Part shown: positions 1 to 12,915 of the stretch, one piece after another
Layout of the letters: each line of letters begins with the position of its first letter
Position numbering within the stretch: the stretch's first letter is position 1
Notes under the pieces: generated by a model
Databases searched by the model: none
The model's input: the letters and a program-made list of their open reading frames with translations, nothing else
Told to the model about the DNA's origin: nothing
From: Polyodon spathula
Taxonomy: Eukaryota > Chordata > Actinopteri > Acipenseriformes > Polyodontidae
Reading direction: 5' to 3'
Length of the DNA: 64,000 nucleotides
Assembly (NCBI RefSeq): GCF_017654505.1
Contig: NC_054545.1
Coordinates: 13,053,047 to 13,117,046, forward strand
Made by a program: the position numbers and the translations under genes

Positions 1-288
1 TTCCGGTCATTTGTTCTATCTCCGGCAATCCAATGGACTGATTTAGCTAATTTGCTGTGAAACAGCAGCGCTAAATTGTTCCCGAAAGTTAAAAACAATT
101 TGGTGTAAGGATGCTATCTGAGCCAAATTAAACTCCACCACCAATATGGCTCCAGTCATACTACTGATGTGACCAACAGATTACAAAGATTTCCATACTG
201 CTGCAAAATTTAAAAGAGCCGTGCTAAACATCTGACCAGCCTCTTAACATGGATTTGAAACACCAAGTAAATGCTATTCTAAAAGCCC
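1..288. other. Unassigned sequence, no gene seen
   Basis: No open reading frame, terminal repeat or recognisable element was found. The last five bases (284-288, AGCCC) act as the left target duplication of the LTR that follows. Confidence 0.5.
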
Positions 289-340
289 TGTGACAGGGCA
301 CTCCCTGCCCCGGTGCATGGTCTGTGTTATTTTGTATTTG

Positions 341-387
<47 letters not shown>

Positions 388-924
388 CATGTACATATTT
401 TAAATGACGATGAAAAGCCAGTGTTTTGATTTATTATGTTTGGTCGACGAGCAAGGTGCCGTCCGACATTATCTATTTTAAAAATACCTTGTGAGAATGC
501 GTGACTGTCAGCTATTGATTTAACCAGCCGACAGTCACGTAGAATTAATAAACCTGTGCAAAATGTGACTGAGGGATAACAAGATAGTTAATCCCTTGGC
601 CACCACTATAAAGACCTGCAGCTTTGGCTTCAACGGTGTTGTTGAGCGTTCAAGAGTAGAGAACGGGAGTAAGAGGAGGCAACATAATTATTAAAAGAAA
701 CAATTGCTACACGTGCTGGTTTTGAACCAGCACAATACTCGTTTGTTATTTTCTTGCCTGTTTATTTTGTTTGGACAATACGCTGTTTTGTGAGTGGTTT
801 GTTTTGTTTAAAACCTTTTATTTAATAAAATACAAATCAGCGCATTTGCGCCTCGCCCCGTAATACTGCCTGTGTGTTCTATTCATTTCCTGGCCTGACG
901 TGACCACCACTCATCCTGGTCACA
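289..924 (+). mobile_element. Solo LTR of an LTR retrotransposon
   Basis: The 636-bp segment begins TGTGACAGG and ends CCTGGTCACA, giving imperfect inverted ends that start with TG and finish with CA as LTRs do. It is flanked by a nearly matching 5-bp duplication (AGCCC at 284-288, AGCCT at 925-929). Inside, in the right order, are a TATA-like box (CTATAAAG, 605-612) and a polyadenylation signal (AATAAA, 824-829). No primer-binding site, polypurine tract or coding sequence adjoins it, so it is read as a solo LTR left by recombination. Gypsy and retrovirus-like families both make 4-6 bp duplications, so the superfamily is not resolved. A (TTA)n tract lies within it at 342-388. Confidence 0.7.
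342..388. repeat. (TTA)n microsatellite inside the LTR
   Basis: About 15 TTA units run without interruption near the 5' end of the solo LTR. Confidence 0.9.
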
Positions 925-929
925 AGCCT

Positions 930-1300
930 TTAAAGAAAAAGTAAATCACAAAATCAAACATTATAATTGACGGCTAAGCTTCTTAACACATTTTTTAGAA
1001 TGTCAAGGCTTGTTTTGGATGTAACAGTTCCAAAAGTAATTTTTAATTTTAATTAGCTAAAGAAAGAAAGACAATGCATCAACTAGAAATGGGATTTTTT
1101 GTAAAAAGAAACCAAGCATTCCCAAAGGCATAATTAAAGGGAAGTGTCAGCTCTGACAAAACTGATTTTTAAAAATGAAATATAACGGATATCTGAAAAA
1201 AAAAGATCTGTATGTCCAGAGTTGAAACAATATGGTTTGAGATCTGTCCTCAAAATCACTGCAAAAAGAGCAATAAAAAACAAAAACAAACAAAATAAAA
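930..1300. other. Unassigned AT-rich sequence
   Basis: No gene or repeat structure was recognised between the solo LTR and the Tc1-like element. Confidence 0.5.
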
Positions 1301-2845
1301 ACAGAGTGGCTATAGAAAGTCTACACCCTTTTAACTTTTTTTCACATTTTGATGAGTTAGTGTCTCAAGAGTTTCATGCATTTAAATGAGGATTTTTTCC
1401 AGTTATCTATACACCATACTCCACACTGTTAAGGGGAAAAAAGTTTTTATTGAGAAAAAGATTATATATTAAAAATACAAAACTGAAAGATCATAAATGG
1501 CTAAGTCTCCACCCCCCTTAGTTAATACTTGGTGGAAGCACCTTTGGCAGCAATTACACCTGTGAGTCTGTTGGGATAGGTCTCTACCAAACTACCGAAT
1601 AAAACTGTTCAAGCTCTGTCAAGTTCCTTGGGGAGCGTGGACGGACAGCAATCTTCAAAATCCCACAAATTTTCGATTGGATTTAGGTCGGGGCTTTGAC
1701 TGGGCCACTCAAGGACATTTACCTTTTTGTTCTTTAGCTACTCCATTGTAGCTTTGGCTTTGTGCTTTGGGTCATTGTCATGCTGAAAGGTGAACTTCTG
1801 TCCCAGTTTCAGCTTTCTTGCAGAGGGTAGCAGGTTTTCCTCAAGGACTTCTCTGTACTTTGCTCCATTCATTTTCCCTTTTATCCTGACAAGTGCCCCA
1901 GTCCATGCCGATGAGAAACATCCCCATAACATGATGCTGCCACCACCATGCTTCACAGTAGGAATGGTGTTCTTTGGGTGATGCGCTGTGTTGGGTATGC
2001 GCCAAACATAACGCTTTGCATTTAGGCCAAAAAGTTCCAGTTTCGTCAGACCACAGAACTTTTTGCCACATGGCTACAGAATCTCCTCAGTGGTTTTTTT
2101 TTTGCATACTTCAAACGGGAATCAAGGTGGGCTTTCTTGAGTAATGACTTCCTTCTTGCCACCCTACCACACAGGCCAGATTTGTGGAGTGCTTGGGATA
2201 TTGTTGTCACATGCACACTTTGATAAGTCTTCGCCATAAAAGCCTGTACCTCTTGCAAAGTTGCCATTGGCCTCTTGGTAGCCTCTCTTCTTCCGAGGTC
2301 ATCCAGCTTGGAGGGACGACCTGATCTTGGCAGGGTCTTGGTATGTGCCATACACCTTCCACTTCTTAATAATCATCTTGACTGTGCTCCAAGGAATATT
2401 CAAGGACTTTGATATTTTTTTGTACCCATCCCCTGATCTGTGCCTTTCAACAACTTTGTCCCTGAGTTCTTTTGAAAGTGCCTTTGTACTCATGGTTGAG
2501 TCTTTGCTTTGAAATGCACTACCCAGCAGAGGGAACCTAAATCATGTGAATCACTACAATTTAACACAGGTGGAGGCCTCTTAACTTGGTGTGTGATTTT
2601 GAAGGTGATTACACCTGAGCTAATTTAGGATTGCTATTACAAGTGGGGTGGACACTTATCCAACCAAGCTATTTCAGTTTTTATTTTTAATTAATTTTCT
2701 ACAAATTTCTAGAATATTTTTTCACTTGGAAATTGTCTGGTAGGATGTGTAGATAAAAGAAAAAAAAACAACTTTTAATTCCAGGCTATAAGGCAACAAA
2801 ACGTGAACATTTTGAAAGGGGGTGTAGACTTTCTATAGCCTCTGT
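1301..2845 (-). mobile_element. Tc1-like DNA transposon, near full length
   Basis: Terminal inverted repeats are visible: the left end reads ACAGAGTGGCTATAGAAAG and the right end, reverse complemented, reads ACAGAGGCTATAGAAAG, both continuing into TCTACACCC. Between them, on the minus strand, is a decayed Tc1 transposase with helix-turn-helix and DDE motifs. The 1545-bp length suits a Tc1 element. The flanking TA duplication is not clean on the left. A truncated copy of the same family lies at 42426-43690, which helped define the ends. Confidence 0.88.
1522..2493 (-). pseudogene. Tc1-like transposase pseudogene (DDE family)
   Basis: Tc1 transposases bind the terminal repeats with paired helix-turn-helix domains and catalyse cut-and-paste at TA dinucleotides with a DD34E triad. 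The minus-strand frame starts at the ATG at 2491-2493 (MSTKALSKELRDKVVERHR) and shows the first helix-turn-helix domain (IPWSTVKMIIKKW). It then changes frame near 2345, where one extra base lies in the GTTKTLPRSG linker. A second helix-turn-helix block (VHVTTISQALHKSGL), the WSDET motif, the [13 protein letters not shown] block, the HDNDPKH motif and the [11 protein letters not shown] block follow in several frames. The KY-stop ending is at 1522-1524. At least three frameshifts make it non-functional. All three catalytic positions can still be read once frames are changed. Confidence 0.88.
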
Positions 2846-3378
2846 AAGTGGCTTTTTGTTCCACACCACATCATTTATCGTTATTGCTTTGTTACCTGTT
2901 TCACAATGTGGACAATAATCCTTACACTATCAGTGCACTACAGTGGACATGAAACAGACTTTGACATTATAAGTGTAAAAGGTTGTCCGGATGTTAACAA
3001 TGAAAAGAAAAATAACAGGTAGGTTATTGAATCATTTGTTGCAACACGTGGAAACATGGGACGCTACATTTTTCGGAACCCTGCTACTTACTCTTTAAGT
3101 AAGAAAATCTAAGCACATTAAAATGTACTGCCTCTATGCAGCTGAAATTTCACATGACCTCAATACGGCAGACATGTTAGTATTCAAACTCTTTCCATAC
3201 TGAGTCTGCAGTAGTAAGTCTGAAAAGTGTTTGTAGCACCTAAGGGAATTAAAAATGTCTTTCAGTAGATCTTTTAACATTAATAGGATGCATCTGGTTA
3301 GTTTATCTGAAAGCTAACATCTCCAGTTGATGTCTCCAGGGTCCTTTGAAAAAGACTGTCTAACCTGGTGTAAACTTA

Positions 3379-3413
<35 letters not shown>

Positions 3414-3683
3414 TATACTTTGTTCATAAGCACAACAAAACATATGTCAGACTGACAGAGCCAGACACTAAAGTCATTCCACAAACTGCCTTTCCCTTCC
3501 GTGTCTGGTCCGACAGATGGAATTTTTCATTGCATAGGGCTTACATAACGCTCAACATGGGAGCCAAAAACCCTTTAAAATTGATATCCAAGGTGATTCA
3601 TAAACAAAGCACTACAAAAAAAAAACACGTTTGGTACTGTTTCAGGTTTACAAGTGGACAGTCATTATGGACACATACAGTAT
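2846..3683. other. Unassigned sequence with a short (TA)n tract
   Basis: Only a (TA)n tract at about 3382-3411 stands out. No credible gene was seen. Confidence 0.5.
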
Positions 3684-4261
3684 TGACTGACGGCTTATAT
3701 CGGAATAAGTCAAAGCCAAGTAACACAAACGTGTACTGTGTTGCTGTGGTGAAGTGGTTTGGAGTGTGCAGGTGTAGAGGTTATGCAGTGCTCAGTAATA
3801 ACAAACACAACACAGTGCACAGTGAAAAACAGGTCTTTATTTTTGCTGGGTTGTTTGTTTAGCAATCTTAAATAATAATAATACCTGGTTCTAAACAACG
3901 ATGTGTATAGCACAGGTAAACCACAGGGTTTAGTCCTGAAATAATAATAATAACAATGACACACACTTTATACACACATGATCACAAGTCCAATAGTGAG
4001 GGCTCCTAGTGCAAGTGATGATTTAATACAATAATCAGTGACAATAGTAGTGCAGTTTATTCCGGGTTTGATGCTCGCTTAGCGATACAGCACCCGGATA
4101 TTGACCCGTCTAGAATAACAAATAACAACAGTTAAACAGACAAATAAGACAACACTAAACACTTGCGGTACTTTTTCGTTTGTACGTCATTTACAGGTCT
4201 TTCCATAACCATAACAAAGGAACAGACTGCTTTGCCATATCCCCTGATATACCCCCAGTCA
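3684..4261 (-). mobile_element. 3' LTR of an LTR retrotransposon (minus strand)
   Basis: On the minus strand the segment begins TGACTGGGGG (at 4261) and ends CAGTCA (at 3684), so the ends form a TGACTG/CAGTCA inverted repeat. Just upstream of the 5' end on that strand is a purine run CCGAAGGGGGCA (4262-4273), which fits a polypurine tract. Within the LTR, in transcription order, are TATAAAG (about 3967-3973) and the polyadenylation signal AATAAAG (about 3835-3841). The 578-bp length, tract, promoter box and signal are all in the expected order. I read it as a 3' LTR attached to a short piece of internal region. No 5' LTR was found nearby. The family is not identified. Confidence 0.6.
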
Positions 4262-4500
4262 TGCCCCCTTCGGTAGCGAGTGCAACCACATCTCCTTCAA
4301 TCCATGACTGACACATCGCCTACCGCATTAAGACGATGACTTCTGGTATTGTGACTCCGACTTTCTGGATAGCCAACTTCCGATTCACCCTGGAATGAAC
4401 TGCCAAACCATCCAGTCCGGGGCACACTGTTCCTGTTATACCGCACCCTCACAGGTTGGGAGGGAGACTGTTGACTAGGATTCATTTAATTGTGGAGCTG
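4262..4500 (-). pseudogene. Internal 3' remnant of the LTR retrotransposon
   Basis: Directly upstream of the LTR on the minus strand is a short open frame (4297-4485, 62 codons) rich in Ser, Arg and Pro (MNPSQQSPSQPVRVRYNRNS). A basic, low-complexity tail of this kind often ends the pol or a late frame of LTR elements, but I do not recognise the protein. The call rests on its position beside the purine tract and LTR. It could be non-coding. Confidence 0.35.
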
Positions 4501-7421
<2,921 letters not shown>

Positions 7422-8330
7422 TTTCCTGGGTTGTTCAGGAAGGTTAAGAGCCTGCACTCTCCATCGTAAGAAATGCCCCTGAAAATTCACAATATCATGA
7501 ATTTCATGGAAATCATGTACTTAACTGTCTACTGTGAAAAATATGCATTTTATTTTCTTTACAGTATTTTACATTACTGTACTCACCTCCCCTGTTGATT
7601 TCATAGTTTTACCAAGTAGAAGCAGCGCTACAGTAGCTGTATACGGTCCGGCTCAATGCCATGCATTTTGTTACTGCGGCAACAGGGTCAAACAAATACG
7701 GCTTTATGATTGGTGAATTCCCCATACTGTACAATAATATTTTTACATACTACTAATGTACAGTGTGTATAAAGAAAAACACAAAAGCTTCAGTTTTGTC
7801 ATTTCAGGTTTGCAGTTCACGTTTCTTCTGTGATTAATATTTTGGGATTAGTGGCAGCAAAATAGGCTATGGGAATTACACAGTAATTTTAAAACTTATG
7901 TCAACATAAATTTTAATGGTTTACAAAACTCAAAAATGTTGCTGAATTTGTTATTCAAGGTCGTTTTTTTTTTTAAAATCTATTTTATCTGCTTGTTACT
8001 TTTTTGTTTGCAGCCAAACACAGACCATTTTAAACATCTTGTTTCCAGTTAAAGTTTGTTACATTTTTAAAGATTGTTTCAATAGCGAATCAAGTTGCAA
8101 TGTACATTTTTCAAGAGTTGACTCAGTAGCTAGACTCAGCCTTGGTTTTTGGGTGATGTTCTTGAACTATAAATGATAACACATTTTAGGCAGCTTACAT
8201 CAGTATAATATAACGCAAATAGAAAATGGTTTTTTTTTTTTTTTTTTAATAAAATGTAGGTTTCATGACACAAACTTGTTGTTTTTTTTATTGTCATTCG
8301 TAAATTTCTTTAAAAAATATAGTACATTTT
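7422..8330. other. Unassigned AT-rich sequence
   Basis: No gene or element was recognised. A poly(T) run lies at about 8230-8247. Confidence 0.45.
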
Positions 8331-8401
8331 CCGCATTAACGCAGGGGCTTTAGAGGTTGCAGCCCAGGGCCTCAGAAAGACTTCCCGGGGCCCCAAATAT
8401 C

Positions 8402-8437
8402 TATATATAATATATATATATATATATCTATATATAT

Positions 8438-8470
<33 letters not shown>
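8402..8470. repeat. (TA)n microsatellite, interrupted
   Basis: TA repeat with several single-base interruptions. It follows a GC-rich patch at 8340-8395 that resembles the end of a hAT-type element but has no partner end. Confidence 0.9.
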
Positions 8471-8471
<1 letters not shown>

Positions 8472-8632
8472 ATTTTATATAATATCTAAACTGCATGTGA
8501 CTGTTTGGATCAGAACAAAAGGTCTGTTTAAAGCGCACGTCACCTATTTCACATTACAATCCGATTATGTTTTATTAAACTACATTATAATAGTTTTCTA
8601 AAAAAATTAATAAAAATAATGTATGTATGTGT

Positions 8633-8680
8633 ATATCTATATATATACACACACACACAGACACACACACACACACACAC
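8633..8680. repeat. Compound (TA)n(CA)n microsatellite
   Basis: A short TA tract runs directly into a CA tract broken by one CAG. Confidence 0.9.
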
Positions 8681-8939
8681 CTCACTTATACTTTTGCGCT
8701 GTAACTATAAGAAATGTACAATCGTAAAGCTTGTTTTGAGTGCTTCCACCAAAAGCCCTGGTTTCGAATCGTGACATCTGTGACGTCACTAGGGGTAAAC
8801 ACAAACAATGAACCATAAAAATGTCTGTTTTCCTATTGGAGGAGCAGGGACTGCCTGGTCATATGACTTGACCTGCGATCTAGTCACATGCCACTTTTAT
8901 CAGGTGTGCTGCGGCGAGAACGTGACGCAGATCAGAACC

Positions 8940-9130
8940 TACGAATGTCTGACAATGCAGCACCTAGGAAGTATGAGAGCGCCACTGAAAGGAAGAACAC
9001 AACAAGTACAGTGTCATCACTAGGAACATATGTTAAACAAAACCCCAAAGCTGACAAGCTATTTTAATACAATACCAACAAATATATGCGAAGGTACCAG
9101 TACTAGGAAAATACAATGGAGAGAAATCAA
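8940..9130 (+). pseudogene. Possible N-terminal remnant of a hAT (TTF/ZMYM-type) transposase
   Basis: Two frames here contain short basic and polar segments: RKYESATERKN from about 8970, and TPKLTSYFNTIP from about 9042. They resemble the start of TTF-finger hAT transposases found in fish genomes. The resemblance is only to the general pattern of a lysine- and serine-rich N-terminus followed by a 'SF' motif. No zinc-finger cysteines, catalytic motif or terminal repeats were found. Treat this as a weak suggestion. Confidence 0.22.
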
Positions 9131-11626
9131 CAGGAGGAAACGACCTAGGTTTATATGGATTACAGTGGGGCAATCTCCAATCCCCAGGCCCCCATTAAAC
9201 TTAATCTGTCCCTGCCCCTATATGACTGCTACCATAATGCTTTCCTATGAGCTGCTTTCTGATTTTTTCTTTGCACCCATATAAGACCAATTTGAAATAT
9301 TTGTGGACCGTTTTATGGATGGCACAGCTGTTCTGCCGCTTCATAAATCTAATTTTAATATCACAGACTTAATTTAAAAATAAGCCCGACCTACAATTTG
9401 CCCATGCACATAATTAAGGTTTGACATGCCTGAAAATGCATGGCTAATGAGTGGCGGATGCGCATTTTGCTGGTTCTTACATGGCCTTAACTTGCCAAAA
9501 GTGTCATGATGCATACGGGGCAATTTTAAGGCCGGCGCATACTCGGCTCTATGGCCTTAAAGCCGTTGCAAACGATTGATACGTGTCCCCCAGTATTTCT
9601 TATTATTAGCGCTTGTAAGTAGGTAAAGTGTTAAGCAGTCTAAAAATAAAACTCCAATGCACGTCCATTAAGGCTGTGTGGTACAATACTTTAGCCAAAA
9701 ATGTGGAAAAAGCAGGGGGTTTGTATCAAAACATGTCCACTGCCATTTTTTTATAACTCCCCACTTGCTAATATACTTTGTGGTGTTTGGAATTAATTAC
9801 AAGCAATATCCCTTTTCAAAACACAGTGCCGTCAGGTTTATATTTGTATAGAAAGCGGCACAAAGAATTCTGTGTGTAAATGTTGGACAGAAAGCCTCTG
9901 GATCTCAGGCCTCACATCTGGCGTTCTATGAACAGAGATTTGCCAAGCGAATGGTTTTTCTTTTTTCCTCTCAAACAAATAGACTGGCTGTGAGCCAAGC
10001 CACTAAACACAGACACAAAGAGAATTAAGACATGCGTGTACCTCTTATTTAGCTGTCTTCTGCTACAGTTGTGGACACTGTCTTAGTGTATTTTCTGAAG
10101 AGAGTGGCCACATCCTCCACACTTTTCTAATTAATGCAGCTTGCTCACTATTTGTATTAATTATCTGACAAAAAGGTAGAGTGGGCTGTTCTTTCATCAC
10201 TTTACTACTTAAGAGGTAGTTAATATATCATAACATGTTTGATCACTGTGAGTGCACCATATTATACTATATTATGTTAAACAGACAGTGTACACTTTGG
10301 GTGTTTGTGTGTACTATATGTCAGTTAAAGTGTGTGTGGTGCTATGTGAGAAGGGGGGGTGGGGGGTGGAGTATGACAGGGGTAGTATGGCAAGACAAGT
10401 GTTATGGAAACCAAACTTTAGAGTCATGGGCATTCTTTTGAGTCATTCCCTGGTTTTAGGAACAACTTGAGGGTATATTGCCACACCAGAAAGGACTCTG
10501 CACTGTCATGAGCCTAGTATATATAGTAGATGTGTAAGTCTGAGGTTAAACAACTTCTCCAAACAGGCCTAATTTCAAAGCATATCACTGAGGTTGTCTT
10601 TGAAAACCATAATCCCCAATCAGCAGATTTATTGACTGTTTTTGAGACGGAATACCTCGAAAAAAACCTCCACAGGTACCAATATTGTGTCATGATCTTT
10701 TGCTTTTTGCAAAAGAAACTCCCTGTGCGGTCAAATGTTAAAAATTAAACATTTCAATTTGAGCAATTTATGTTAAGACATACTAGTCAAGTAAAATACT
10801 TTTTTGTTTTGTTTAATCACAATTTGGCCCACTCAAGCAGATAAGGATGTACAATGCTGCCTATACACAGCAGACCCAGATTATCGATGCGACACAGACA
10901 CATGATATAATCTTTGCATCAGTTTGACTTGTATCGCTTATATTTGTGCTATGAACAATACTTATTTAAAAATAAAAACATATCTATATTTGCTCATATT
11001 CTTCATATATTACATGTACAGCCTTTAAGAGAATGTGCCTATCCAATCATTTTAGCTGAAGGAATGTTACTTGGTTTAGTTTAACAAGCTTTAGACTAGT
11101 AGGACCTCATTACCACACATGTCTCTGGCTGCCCTTTATCCTCAGTTGGTTCTGTCTCTGTGTCTGACAGAGATGATTAAACAAACAAACAAACACAGAT
11201 TTGTATTGCTTTTTTGTTGTGTGACCCGGTTTCCTGGCTACAGCTATATATTAAGTTTTATGGCTGCTCTGTGTTAACATCCTCACGTTCCCAGAAGAGC
11301 GGTCTGCAAATCGTCCTGATTTCCAGCTCCACAGATGGGAGTTTTATTGCTGCCCTGCTCGGTCTCACTTGCCTTTATTTTAAATGTCTGGAAGACCAAC
11401 TGCTGACCGCTGATTTTAAGCTTCTTAGTATTTAGAAAAATAATACTATTTAAAAAGACACCTTATTTAAAAAGACAGCTAGAATATACTAACTGCAAAA
11501 TCAATGTTGTTACTGTTAATTTTTTTAAAGAGTAGGAAGTTCACTGAATCACTGAAGTTTTAAAAGCGTTTGTAAAAACAAGCATAAACCATCTTTCAAA
11601 CAAAAACAAAAAGTCTTAATGAATAA
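9131..11626. other. Unassigned sequence with a candidate conserved non-coding block
   Basis: No gene or complete element was found. The segment about 10020-10200 is less AT-biased and contains homeodomain-type TAATTA motifs (TCTAATTAATG, GTATTAATTATC), as conserved enhancers often do. Conservation cannot be judged here. Confidence 0.35.
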
Positions 11627-12561
11627 CACCATGTAACAATTATTTTTTGGGGGGTTCCTAGGTAGTAAGTGTTATTTCCTAATTGCTTATGCCTCAAAAG
11701 TATAGAAAATGGCTATTATTCCCCACAAACTTTGCTTTTGTGACCAGGACAGTGATATTTTGAAATTTACCTATTTTACCTATTTACAATTTGTCAGAGC
11801 TCTAGATAAGGAGTCGGCAGCCTTCAAGTACCTTCAAGACTTCTTCCCTAAGCTGTCTGAGGCAAAGGTCAAAGCCAGTGTTTTCGTCGGACCACAGATA
11901 AAGAAGATCCTGGAGTGCAATGAATTCCTCAAGAAGCTCACTAGTAAGGAGAAAGCGGCTTGGAACAGCTTTGTCGCAGTGGTTCGGGGCTTCCAGGGCA
12001 ATCACAAGGCCGAAAACTATGTGAAGCTGGTTGAGACTCTGATGAAGAACTAAGGCACAATGGGCTGTAGGATGTCCCTCAAAGTCCATATCCTTGATGC
12101 TCATCTTGATAAATTCAAGGAGAACATGGGAGCGTACTCGGAGGAGCAAGGCGAGCGCTTCCACCAGGATATACTGGACTTTGAACGCCGCTACCAAGGA
12201 CAGTATAACGAGAACATGATGGAAGACTACATTTGGGGGCTGATTCGTGAAAGTGATTTACAGTATAATCATAAATCTCGAAAAACTACTCGCTTCTAAA
12301 TCTTTTGTAGTCATTTTTGTATTACTTTAGTATAAATACATGTTAATTTGGATTCATATGTTGTTTTTTTCTGACTTTATGTGAACGAAAAGACACAAAT
12401 TCACCAGTTTTCTCATTGGAAATAGGTAAATTTCAAATATCACTGTCCTGGTCACAAAAGCAAAGTTTGTGGGGAATAATAGCCATTTTCTATACTTTTG
12501 AGGCATAAGCAATTAGGAAATAACACTTACTACCCAGGAACAAAAATTGTGTTACATAGTG
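11627..12561 (+). mobile_element. 935-bp DNA transposon derivative with about 145-bp TIRs (CACTA-like)
   Basis: The left end (11627-11775) and right end (12421-12561, reverse complemented) match over about 145 bp with few differences. The right end starts CACTATGTAAC and the left CACCATGTAAC. Both sides are flanked by TAA (11624-11626 and 12562-12564), a likely 3-bp target duplication. CAC-ended repeats and a 3-bp duplication are features of the CACTA/CMC superfamily, so I suggest that group, but the assignment is an inference. Between the TIRs lies one block of coding-like, GC-richer sequence and little else. It is therefore either a deletion derivative of a larger transposon or a small element with a single remaining exon. 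Confidence 0.72.
11709..12299 (+). pseudogene. Conserved TE-associated protein fragment, one in-frame stop
   Basis: From about 11796 (VRALDKESAAFKYLQDFF) to the stop at 12297-12299 the sequence reads as one frame interrupted only by a TAA at 12051-12053. The two halves, 115 and 79 codons, are in the same phase. The ATG at 11709 lies inside the terminal repeat, so the first 25-30 codons are probably not original coding sequence. Visible blocks include FVGPQIKKILECNEF, GNHKAENYVKLVETL, MGCRMSLKVHILDAHLDKF, GERFHQDILDFERRYQGQY and YIWGLIRES. I remember closely similar proteins annotated as 'uncharacterized' in many fish, amphibian and arthropod genomes; that is recall, not a search. No DDE triad is visible, so this may be the C-terminal part of a transposase. 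Function is unknown. Confidence 0.6.
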
Positions 12562-12828
12562 TAATAATGGGTACTTTTTAAATTAGAAGTTTTGTTTTTT
12601 GTTTCTTTTTCTTGCTTAATTTTTACTCATCTGTTTCAATGACTTAATACTTGTTTGCCTACTATGTCAATTTCATGTATTGCAGCTGTTATGTGAATCC
12701 AACAGTACACTCATCTATTACTAGAAATACAAAATAAAGAAGTAAATGAAAAGTAAAAGTAATTGAAAACTCACTATTTTAGCTAATTATTAAAAGCAAA
12801 TTACTACTATAAAAATAATATATTTTTC

Positions 12829-12915
<87 letters not shown>

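Noticed and set aside
9400..9600. GC-richer segment ending GATACGTGTCCCCCAG, possibly the end of a transposon
   Set aside because: A similar end near 6790 (CTGGAAGGGCATGTATCAA) exists, but no paired ends or target duplication could be set for either.
11802..12197. 131-codon minus-strand frame opposite the conserved TIR-element frame
   Set aside because: The plus strand carries the recognisable conserved blocks; the minus frame is its shadow.
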